Positions 1-5,370 of a stretch of DNA of 6,020 bases are shown in pieces. Source of the stretch: Candidatus Bathyarchaeota archaeon. Lineage in GTDB: Archaea; Thermoproteota; Bathyarchaeia; TCS64. Below the pieces are notes generated by a model. It made no database searches. It saw only the letters and a program-made list of their open reading frames with translations, and was not told the DNA's origin. The position numbers and the translations under genes were made by a program. The DNA lies in contig JAFGTA010000226.1 of assembly GCA_016934355.1 (NCBI GenBank), positions 1 to 6,020 of the forward strand, in the 5' to 3' direction. Numbering within the stretch: position 1 is the stretch's first letter; every line of letters starts with the position of its first letter.

Positions 1-992
1 ATGGGGTTGAAAACCATCATGGTGAAGGCGCCGGCTGCCCACCACAGGGGCGTCCTGCCGAGGCCGATGAGGGTGTAGCCGAGGAGGCTGCCGAGGGCCA
101 GCCCCGAGAGGACTCCGTGGACCTTCTTCTTGGGTCCGCCCCAGGCGCTGAGGAGGAGTCCGCCGGCGACGCCGCCGAAGCCGAAGGCGGACTGGATGGT
201 CCCCAGTATGAGAGTGTCGTCGCCGGTACGACTGAGGATCATGGGGGCGAAGAGTGGGAAGAACATGCTGCCGGTGAAGTTGAGGAACAGGAATACCAGC
301 TGTAGACCGAGGAGCCCGGGCCTGGCGAGAATGTACCTGAACCCGAAGAGGCTGTCCTCCAGCAGACTGCGTTTCTTGGCCTCCTGAACGGAGGGCTTGG
401 GCTGAGGGATGTGAACGATCAGCAGGGCGGCTATCGCCGCCACGAAGGTGAAGAGGTCTAGGAACAGCAGCCCGCTAGTCCCGACGAAGGTAAGCAGTAT
501 CCCCGCTGCGACTGGGCCGAGTATCCCCGACGTGTTCTGGGCGAGGCTCAGCATTCCACTTGCCCTACCGTACTGCTCCTTGTGCAGCATCGTCGATATG
601 GCGGCGCTGTACGCGGGGAACTGGAACGCCTGGAAGAGCCCCGCGAAGGCCCCTGTGGCGTAGAGGTGCCACACCTCCAGTCGGCCAGCGAGGAACAGCG
701 TCAACACGACGGCGGTGGATAGGGCCGCGGCCAGGTCGCTGAGCATCATGACAAGCTTCCTGTTCCACCGGTCCACCAGGGCACCCGCTACGGGGTAAAG
801 CAGTATGTTCGGCAACACGAAGGACAGACTAGTCAGAGCGAGAGCCGTCGCCTCGCCTGTCACCTGCCACGCCCAAATGGTCAACGCGAACTGGCTCATG
901 AAGGTGCCGAGCATCGAGACGAACTGGCCTGCCCAGACGACTGTAAACCCGCGCATACCTGAAAGCCGTCTGGGCTGCGACTCCATATCCAC
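1..992 (-). CDS. MFS efflux-type transporter, 3' end cut by window edge
   Basis: This is an open reading frame of 330 visible codons running off the left edge, so the C-terminal part is missing (I expect roughly 80-100 residues from family size). It encodes a hydrophobic inner-membrane protein of the major facilitator superfamily, most like the drug/macrolide efflux branch (MFS_3, proton antiporter type). Visible signs are an early hydrophobic helix with GQFVSMLGT (residues 22-30), motif A GALVDRWNRK (70-79) in the first cytoplasmic loop, and GASGM/GP-type helix 4-5 features (YGRASGM at 141-147, GILGPVAAG at 156-164). A central charged loop follows (about 196-214), then a degenerate second motif A, GGLLLSAWGGPKKK (277-290). 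Start choice: GTG at 992 lies 7 bases after TGAGGAG; ATG at 986 is the alternative. It lies directly downstream of the ArsR-like regulator, in the same direction, with its own TATA-like box. The substrate cannot be read from the sequence. Confidence 0.88.
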   Translation of the reverse strand, partial: MDMESQPRRLSGMRGFTVVWAGQFVSMLGTFMSQFALTIWAWQVTGEATALALTSLSFVLPNILLYPVAGALVDRWNRKLVMMLSDLAAALSTAVVLTLFLAGRLEVWHLYATGAFAGLFQAFQFPAYSAAISTMLHKEQYGRASGMLSLAQNTSGILGPVAAGILLTFVGTSGLLFLDLFTFVAAIAALLIVHIPQPKPSVQEAKKRSLLEDSLFGFRYILARPGLLGLQLVFLFLNFTGSMFFPLFAPMILSRTGDDTLILGTIQSAFGFGGVAGGLLLSAWGGPKKKVHGVLSGLALGSLLGYTLIGLGRTPLWWAAGAFTMMVFNP

Positions 993-999
993 CGAGCTT

Positions 1000-1006
1000 C
1001 TCCTCA
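1000..1006 (-). promoter_or_regulatory. Shine-Dalgarno-like TGAGGAG for the MFS gene
   Basis: The minus strand reads TGAGGAG, 7 bases before GTG at 992 and 13 bases before ATG at 986, which favours the GTG start. However, the TATA-like box at 1017-1023 predicts transcription from about 994, which would leave this site out of the main mRNA. It would then serve only read-through transcripts from the regulator gene. Confidence 0.45.
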
Positions 1007-1016
1007 CTTATCGGCC

Positions 1017-1023
1017 TTATATA
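1017..1023 (-). promoter_or_regulatory. TATA-like box of the MFS transporter gene
   Basis: The minus strand reads CAGTATATAAGGCC around this point; the core TATATAA is a good archaeal box A. Its centre is about 28 bases upstream of GTG 992 and 34 bases upstream of ATG 986, so a transcript starting about 25 bases downstream would be nearly leaderless. The 39-base palindrome at 1030-1068 sits immediately upstream, at the place where activators or BRE-blocking factors bind. Confidence 0.6.
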
Positions 1024-1029
1024 CTGGAC

Positions 1030-1068
1030 TCACCTGTTCTGAGCACCGTTTGTACTCACAACAGGTGA
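1030..1068. repeat. 39-base imperfect palindrome between regulator and transporter
   Basis: The outer arms TCACCTGTT (1030-1038) and AACAGGTGA (1060-1068) are perfect inverted repeats. Inside them, after one C-C mismatch (1039/1059), TGAG (1040-1043) pairs with CTCA (1055-1058), leaving an 11-base centre. The right arm ends exactly at the stop codon of the regulator (TAG, 1069-1071), and the left arm stops 7 bases from the transporter TATA-like box. It could be a DNA operator for the transporter, or an RNA hairpin at the 3' end of the regulator mRNA (13 pairs with one G-G mismatch). The sequence alone does not decide. Confidence 0.6.
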
Positions 1069-1827
1069 CTAGTCGAAGCCCCCGGGCTTGATGTCCACCT
1101 TGACGCTCTTGGCTATGCTTGAAGCCATCCTGATGGCGAGTCTTCCGCTCATCGTGATCAGGTATCTGCCGCGGCGGCGCTCTTGGACGATGAGCCCCGC
1201 CTGCTGAAGCACGTCGAGGTGGCTGCTTAAGGTGCTGGCGCTTATCTCCTTGAGGGCGTCCTGAAAGTCGCTGGTGTAGAGGCCGCCCCACGTGAGCTCC
1301 CTCAGAATCTTTAATCGGTGCTCGTTGCCCAGGGCACTCATGACGGCGACGGTCCTCGCCACCTCACTGTCACTCATCATCGTTGGCCTCTCTCGTTTCG
1401 AGCGACGGTCCCAGAAGAGGCTCCGCTCGATCTCGCCTGAGACGCCTTCCATGACATCCTCGATGAAGTCGCCGAGGTAGTCACCCAGCTGGTCACCGAA
1501 GTCGGCGCCCCCGTGGTACTTGACTTTACTGCGGGGCCGCCTGCGCCTGTAGTACGAGTCGTCGAAGCGGTCCCAGTCCTCGTCACGGTCCTCTTCCGAC
1601 TCCTCCACTTCCTCTTCGGCTTCCTCCAGTGCTTCCTCTATCTCCTCCTCAGCCTCCTCAAGGGCTTCCTCCACCTCGTCACGGGCCTCTTCCTGTGCCT
1701 CCTCGGCCTCTTCCGCTGACTCCTCAAGCCGCTCCGATATCCTCAGAAGCTGCTCTCGTAGGAGGTTGACCTCCTCCCTGAGTTTCGTCTTCTCATCTCT
1801 GTCTTCAGTCATCAAACCACAATCCAT
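1069..1827 (-). CDS. ArsR-like winged-helix regulator with acidic coiled-coil N-terminus
   Basis: A 252-residue probable transcription factor. Residues 150-245 form an ArsR-type winged helix: SALGNEHRLKILREL (164-178) is the typical first helix pair, ISASTLSSHLDVLQQAGLI (195-213) holds the recognition helix, and VQERRRGRYLITMSG (214-228) is the wing. The only cysteine is Cys3, so the metal-binding CxC site of classical ArsR/SmtB sensors is absent. The N-terminal half is unusual. Residues 18-83 are a predicted long coiled coil, very rich in Glu and built on 11-residue units. A Tyr/Arg-rich stretch (SYYRRRRPRSK, 91-101) follows, then a probable amphipathic helix (DQLGDYLGDFIEDVMEGV, 112-129). 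The gene precedes an MFS transporter, a common regulator-target layout. Autoregulation is suggested by a palindrome in its promoter. No clear Shine-Dalgarno precedes ATG 1827; ATG 1812 (MTEDRDEK) is a plausible alternative start. Confidence 0.85.
   Translation of the reverse strand: MDCGLMTEDRDEKTKLREEVNLLREQLLRISERLEESAEEAEEAQEEARDEVEEALEEAEEEIEEALEEAEEEVEESEEDRDEDWDRFDDSYYRRRRPRSKVKYHGGADFGDQLGDYLGDFIEDVMEGVSGEIERSLFWDRRSKRERPTMMSDSEVARTVAVMSALGNEHRLKILRELTWGGLYTSDFQDALKEISASTLSSHLDVLQQAGLIVQERRRGRYLITMSGRLAIRMASSIAKSVKVDIKPGGFD
1579..1743 (-). repeat. 33-base tandem units encoding 11-residue coiled-coil repeats
   Basis: Within the regulator gene, residues 51-61 (EVEEALEEAEE) and 62-72 (EIEEALEEAEE) differ at one position. 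Residues 40-50 (EAEEAQEEARD), 73-83 (EVEESEEDRDE) and more loosely 29-39 (RISERLEESAE) follow the same 11-residue pattern. The DNA of the two best units (1645-1677 and 1612-1644) matches at 26 of 33 bases by my hand alignment, with differences mostly at third codon positions. This suggests old duplication kept under selection on the protein. A hendecad (11-residue) period is typical of straight or slightly right-handed coiled coils. Confidence 0.75.
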
Positions 1828-1846
1828 TCGTTATTCATCGATTACT

Positions 1847-1864
1847 ATTCGATTATTATCGAAT
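1847..1864. promoter_or_regulatory. Perfect palindromic element in regulator promoter (candidate operator)
   Basis: ATTCGAT (1847-1853), a TATT spacer, and ATCGAAT (1858-1864) form a 7-4-7 perfect inverted repeat. It lies between the TATA-like box (1881-1892) and the start codon (1827) and covers the expected transcription start near 1860. A dimeric winged-helix protein bound here would block initiation, so autorepression by the regulator is the simplest reading. This is inference from position and symmetry. The motif is AT-rich, so some chance resemblance is possible. Confidence 0.5.
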
Positions 1865-1880
1865 TCTATTCTGATTATAC

Positions 1881-1892
1881 CATATTTAAATC
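1881..1892 (-). promoter_or_regulatory. TATA-like box of the regulator gene
   Basis: The minus strand reads GATTTAAATATG, a strong archaeal box A candidate in a region much richer in A and T than the genes. Transcription would start near 1860, giving a leader of about 33 bases to ATG 1827. A second candidate, GTATAAT, lies just downstream (about 1874-1880) and would shift the start by about 9 bases. Confidence 0.55.
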
Positions 1893-1937
1893 TTATGAAT
1901 TAAGTGATAGAAACCACAGCCGTAGAATACAGGGAGA

Positions 1938-2196
1938 CTATTCCCTAGACTCGATATCAGCCTCGTCGTGGTCGGGGATGATTGACTCGACGTTACGGAT
2001 ATGCGGTAGTAGGTACCCTCCCAAGCCGGTCAGGACCCCAGCAAACCCCGTGAACATGAAGAGCAGCGATATCCCAGCCCCGGGCCCCACGCCGACTAGC
2101 CACCCTGTACAGGATCACGGAGTCGGGTAAATACGTGGCCTGCGTCAGCGACTTCTCGAAGAAAAAGAGGGCTAGGAGAGGAGCAGCCGCCGCTTC
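1938..2196 (-). pseudogene. 3' remnant of an MFS transporter gene, truncated and frameshifted
   Basis: Two overlapping frames together read like the last helices of an MFS_3-type transporter. One frame (open from 2196) gives AAPLLALFFFEKSLTQATY followed by LPDSVILYRVAS, to about 2095. The next frame gives VGVGPGAGISLLFMFTGF, then AGVLTGLGGYLLPHIRN, and ends with an acidic tail (IPDHDEADIESRE) at TAG 1938-1940. The switch near 2090-2104 fits a single-base insertion; neither frame alone is a complete protein. The expected first 300 or so residues are missing, because the remnant starts inside the last codons of hdrA and runs into an in-frame TGA at 2197-2199. Assignment rests on my recall of the C-terminal pattern of this family (GPGAG-I-S-L-F followed by a Gly-rich helix and a short acidic tail). 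It may be a relic of a paralogue of the left-hand transporter. No start codon or promoter is visible. Confidence 0.68.
2158..2169 (-). terminator. T-rich tract just after hdrA (possible terminator)
   Basis: Three bases after the hdrA stop codon the minus strand reads CTCTTTTTCTTC. Archaeal transcription commonly ends at T-rich tracts without a required hairpin, so this could end the hdr transcript. It is also part of the MFS remnant's Phe-rich coding sequence, so the T run has another explanation. Confidence 0.3.
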
Positions 2197-4493
2197 TCAT
2201 CGGGTATCCTGCCCAGCTTCTCGATCTCGGCGACGTAGTCCTCGATGAACTTAGGCAGCACCTTGAAGATGGGCAGCACCATGGGTCTGAACATGACGCG
2301 CCCCGGCTCGACGCCCATCCCCTCAAGCTCCTCCTTGAGCCGCTCCACAAGCTTCTCACTCAGCTCCGCAGCGTGGCTCTCCTCGATGTCCATGATCATG
2401 ACGCCGTCCACACCGCTACCCAGCGCCTTCAGCACCACGTCCCTGTCCAGCACCGCCGTCGACGGCGTGCGCACGATCCTCATGTTCGTCGGGTAGTGGA
2501 GCCTCGCCGTCCCGGCGTTGTCCGCCGCCGTGTAGCTGATGTTGTCGTCGAAGAATCCGACCACCGCCACCTCGTCTCCCGCGCCTTCGACGAGGCCCCT
2601 CACCTCCTCGATGAGCGCGTGCTTCGTGTAGTTGGGCAGCAGAAGCCCCTCCCGGTCGCATACCGCGACGCATGCACCGCATCCGTTACATGAGATCGGG
2701 TCAATTACGGGGCCATCCTTCTCGAGCCTTATGGCTCCGGTGGCGCAAACCTCGACGCACTTGCCGCAGTGGTCACAGTCGCCGACCTGTACCGGCTTGA
2801 ACGGGTCCAGCGTCAGCTTGCCCTCGCCAAGGAAGTTGGTGACGTGGCTCGCCGCAGCCCTGGCGTCGATGACCGAGTCGTGGATGTCCTTGCAGCCGGT
2901 GGCTACGCCTGCGGCGAAGACGCCCTGCCTGAGCGTGGATATGGGGTCCAGCTTCACGTGCTTGGCCGCGATGAAAAGGTCCTCACCCAAGGCTATCCCT
3001 AATTTGCCCGCCAGCTCCCGGGTGCCCTTCGAAGGCACCATGGCGCTGCTGAGTACGGCGAGGTCCACAACGTTCCTGAGCAGGAGCCCGGTGTCTATGT
3101 CCTCGACCATTATCTCGACGCCGCCGTCGGGAAGCGGGGTGAGTTCCCCGGGCTTGGCGTGGATGAACTGTATGCCTTTCTCGCGGGCCTCCCTGTAGAA
3201 GTCCTCGAATCCCCTGCCCACCATCCGCATGTCCGTGTAGTACACGTATATCTTGAGGAAAGGCAGGAACTTCTTCAGCAGTATCGCCTGCTTCACCGTG
3301 TAGGGGCAGCACACGCTGCTGCAGTATGATACGCCTCGGTGCGGGTCCCTGCTGCCTGCGCAGAGCACGTAGGCGAGGCTCTTAACCCTGTCTCCACCCT
3401 CGGTGTACAGCACCTTTCCCTCTGTCAGCTCGTTCTCGATGAGCCGCTCCACCTGAAGCGCGTCCACCACCTGCAGGTGCTCCGGGTGGTAGTGTCTGAG
3501 CTTGCCGCGGTCGATCATGTCGAACCCTGTGGCGACGACTACGCTGCCTACGTCAACCTCTATAGTCTTGTCCATGTTCTCCAGGCTGATGGCGTTCACC
3601 GGGCACGCCTCGACGCACTGCCCGCAGCCGACGCAGTGCTCGAAGTCGATGACGTAGCTGCTGGGAACCGCCTGCGGGAAAGGCAGGTACGCAGCTTTCC
3701 GCTTGTAGAGTCCCTCCTCGAACTCGCTTGGCACCTCTGTGGGGCACACCTGGCCGCAGCGCCCACACTTGAGGCACTTGTCGGCGTCCACGCCCCTCGC
3801 ACTGAGCCTGAGCTCGGCCTTGAAGTTGCCGGGGCCTCCCGTGAGGCGCTCAAGCTCGGCGTTGGTGTAGAGGGTGATGTTACTGTCGTTCTCGATCTCG
3901 GCCATCCGCGGGCTGAGGATGCATGGGCTGCAGTCCAGCGTCGGGAACGTCTTGCTGAGCTGAGCCATCCTGCCGCCGATGCTGGGCCTCCTCTCCACCA
4001 TGTTTACCTTGAACCCGGCTTCGCTCAGCTGCAGCGCCGCCGTGATGCCTGCTACTCCTCCACCGATGACCAGTACGTCCCGGCAGACGGGTATCTCCCT
4101 GTCCTCAAGGGCCTCCAGGGTCCCGGCGCGTCTGACGCCGGCCTTGACTAGGCTTATGGCTTTCTCGGTGGCTCCTTTTTCGTGTATCCAGCTGCAGTGT
4201 TCGCGGAGGTTGACGTGTACGAGCCTGTACCTGTTGACGCCTTCCTCCTCGACGACGTTCTGGAACATCTTCTCGTGCATGTGGGGGCTGCAGCAGGCGA
4301 CGACGACGCGGTCCAGGCCGCGGCGTTTGATGCTGTCCCTGATGAGCTGGAGCCCCGGCTTGGAGCAGAGGAAGTCTGTTACCTGGCCGGTGGTGACGCC
4401 TTCCATGCCTTTGACTGCGTCCCGGACCTCCTCGCATTTGACTGTGCCGCTGATGTTTCCGCCACACCTGCAGATGAAGACCCCTGTACTCAT
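2172..4493 (-). CDS. hdrA: Heterodisulfide reductase subunit A with fused MvhD-like domain
   Basis: A 773-residue soluble flavin/iron-sulfur subunit that splits or passes electrons between a donor, probably ferredoxin, and HdrBC. In order: N-terminal HdrA domain with CRCGGN (8-13), FLC (41-43), CCSPHMHE (67-74) and REHCSW (97-102); FAD-binding VIGGGVAGITAAL (142-154), GGRMAQLSKTFPTLDCSPC (173-191) and an ATGFD segment (321-325); two [4Fe-4S] sets, Cys240/243/246/250 and Cys287/290/293/297; the conserved YCSSVCC (390-396) and CKDIHD (534-539) regions; two more [4Fe-4S] sets, Cys573/576/579/583 and Cys602/605/608/612. Residues 641-760 align with MvhD (VVGFF-D, NMRIVRTPS, LKALGSGVDGVMI) but contain no cysteine. 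Methanogen HdrA is about 650 residues, so the extra length is this fusion. It overlaps hdrB by 4 bases (ATGA), with GGTGA 7 bases before the ATG. The last residues (RRLLLS) overlap the MFS remnant. Confidence 0.95.
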   Translation of the reverse strand: MSTGVFICRCGGNISGTVKCEEVRDAVKGMEGVTTGQVTDFLCSKPGLQLIRDSIKRRGLDRVVVACCSPHMHEKMFQNVVEEEGVNRYRLVHVNLREHCSWIHEKGATEKAISLVKAGVRRAGTLEALEDREIPVCRDVLVIGGGVAGITAALQLSEAGFKVNMVERRPSIGGRMAQLSKTFPTLDCSPCILSPRMAEIENDSNITLYTNAELERLTGGPGNFKAELRLSARGVDADKCLKCGRCGQVCPTEVPSEFEEGLYKRKAAYLPFPQAVPSSYVIDFEHCVGCGQCVEACPVNAISLENMDKTIEVDVGSVVVATGFDMIDRGKLRHYHPEHLQVVDALQVERLIENELTEGKVLYTEGGDRVKSLAYVLCAGSRDPHRGVSYCSSVCCPYTVKQAILLKKFLPFLKIYVYYTDMRMVGRGFEDFYREAREKGIQFIHAKPGELTPLPDGGVEIMVEDIDTGLLLRNVVDLAVLSSAMVPSKGTRELAGKLGIALGEDLFIAAKHVKLDPISTLRQGVFAAGVATGCKDIHDSVIDARAAASHVTNFLGEGKLTLDPFKPVQVGDCDHCGKCVEVCATGAIRLEKDGPVIDPISCNGCGACVAVCDREGLLLPNYTKHALIEEVRGLVEGAGDEVAVVGFFDDNISYTAADNAGTARLHYPTNMRIVRTPSTAVLDRDVVLKALGSGVDGVMIMDIEESHAAELSEKLVERLKEELEGMGVEPGRVMFRPMVLPIFKVLPKFIEDYVAEIEKLGRIPDEKRRLLLS

Positions 4494-5368
4494 AGCTTGC
4501 TCACCTTCTCCAGCAGCCCCCCGGCGGGGGCCGCGTTCACGTCGAAACCCAGCTCATCCGGGTCTATGCCCAGCGCCAAGCCGAGCAGCTGGCTGTAGTA
4601 GAGCACGGGCAGCCCGTAGCTGGTCTCAAGCTCCTCCTCCAGGGTGCGCTGGTACTTGTCGAACATGATGCCGCAGAACGGGCATATCAGAACCAGGGCG
4701 TCCAGCCCCAGCGGCTTGAGGGTCTCCAGCTTCTTGCCGGTCATGGCTTTGCTGGTTCGTTCGCTCACAGCCAGGATGCCTCCGCCGCAGCAGTCCGTCT
4801 TGCCGACGTAGTCCACGGCCTCGGCTCCCGTCGCCTCGACGAGCCTGTCTAGGCTCACCGGGAACTCGGGGTCGTCGAACTCGCCGTATAGCTCCTTGGG
4901 GCGCACGTAGTGGCAGCCGGGGTGGGTGGCTATCCTGAGCCCCTTCAGCGGCTTCACCACCTGCTCACTGATCTTGTCCAGCCCGTAGGTCTCGTAGAGC
5001 ATCCTTGCGAAGTGGTGCACCGGTGGCTTCTGGCCGCCGTAGCTCATGCCGAGGCTCTTCTGCAGGACCTTGTTCACGTCCTTGACGACTCCTTCGTCGC
5101 CGAGGAGCTTCTCTGCTTTGACTAACATCTCTCCGCAGGCGCTGCACATGGTGACAACGGGGAGCCCGGTCTCGGCGGCCTTCATCAGGTTGACGGCGGC
5201 CATGGCTAGCGCCTTAGTCTCGTCCACGGGCTCGATGGGGAACCCGCAGCACCCGTAGTCAGCGTCCACCAGCTCTACGCCGAGGGCTTCGCAGACCTTG
5301 CGGACGCTCCGCTCGTAGTTGACCTGCCTTGCGGGGATGGTGCAGCCGAGGAATAAGCTGTACTTCAT
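4490..5368 (-). CDS. hdrB: Heterodisulfide reductase subunit B
   Basis: A 292-residue cytoplasmic catalytic subunit. In methanogens HdrB cleaves the CoM-S-S-CoB disulfide at two noncubane [4Fe-4S] clusters; here the actual disulfide substrate is unknown. Both CCG cysteine sets are complete: Cys9, Cys40-Cys41, Cys75 and Cys78 (YGCCGFP, CSAC), and Cys152, Cys193-Cys194, Cys229 and Cys232 (HPGCHY, DCCGGG, CPFC). The length matches standard HdrB (about 290-300). ATG 5368 is preceded by GGAGG (5376-5380) at 7 bases. It follows hdrC by 2 bases and overlaps hdrA by 4, so expression is coupled. Intact cysteine sets argue for a true disulfide-reducing HdrB rather than a degenerate relative. The C-terminal stretch (about 275-292, including PAGGLLEKVSKL) lies beyond the core CCG domain. 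Confidence 0.95.
   Translation of the reverse strand: MKYSLFLGCTIPARQVNYERSVRKVCEALGVELVDADYGCCGFPIEPVDETKALAMAAVNLMKAAETGLPVVTMCSACGEMLVKAEKLLGDEGVVKDVNKVLQKSLGMSYGGQKPPVHHFARMLYETYGLDKISEQVVKPLKGLRIATHPGCHYVRPKELYGEFDDPEFPVSLDRLVEATGAEAVDYVGKTDCCGGGILAVSERTSKAMTGKKLETLKPLGLDALVLICPFCGIMFDKYQRTLEEELETSYGLPVLYYSQLLGLALGIDPDELGFDVNAAPAGGLLEKVSKL
4501..4505 (-). promoter_or_regulatory. Shine-Dalgarno GGTGA for hdrA
   Basis: GGTGA lies inside the end of hdrB, 7 bases upstream of the hdrA ATG (4491-4493). Together with the ATGA stop/start overlap it supports this start and translational coupling of hdrA to hdrB. Confidence 0.65.
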
Positions 5369-5370
5369 CG

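Noticed and set aside
117..768. Several short open frames on both strands within the left-hand transporter
   Set aside because: They are shadows of the MFS gene, which gives a continuous 330-codon hydrophobic reading with motif A.
1579..1743. 33-base tandem units considered as a CRISPR-like or intergenic satellite array
   Set aside because: The units are contiguous, in frame, lack spacers, and vary mostly at third codon positions; they are coding repeats of a coiled coil.
1812..1838. Eight-codon upstream frame (ATG at 1838) overlapping the regulator start
   Set aside because: It is too short to judge, without a Shine-Dalgarno site, and expected by chance in AT-rich leader sequence.
1931..1946. 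Small inverted repeat AGGGA/TCCCT over the MFS remnant stop codon
   Set aside because: A five-pair stem without a T tract is too weak to call a terminator.
2085..2105. Programmed frameshift to express the MFS tail
   Set aside because: There is no start codon or promoter for the tail, the N-terminal 300 or so residues are missing, and no slippery heptamer is evident; decay is simpler.
2096..2359. Minus-strand 87-codon frame overlapping the hdrA end and the MFS remnant
   Set aside because: It overlaps hdrA in the wrong frame, has shadow-like Ser/Arg-rich composition, and does not carry the MFS-like residues, which lie in the other two frames.
3339..4151. Long plus-strand open frame opposite hdrA (270 codons)
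   Set aside because: It is antisense to well-supported hdrA codons with cluster motifs; such frames are common opposite GC-rich genes. No family motif or promoter is visible.
2172..4493. HdrA as a QmoA/QmoB-type sulfate-respiration protein
   Set aside because: QmoB does share the HdrA-MvhD layout, but here the neighbours are soluble HdrB and HdrC with intact CCG motifs and no membrane cytochrome subunit, which favours HdrABC.
3979..4668. Plus-strand open frame opposite the hdrA/hdrB junction (229 codons)
   Set aside because: It spans two real antisense genes, is Ser/Pro/Arg-rich in the manner of a shadow frame, and has no recognisable domain.
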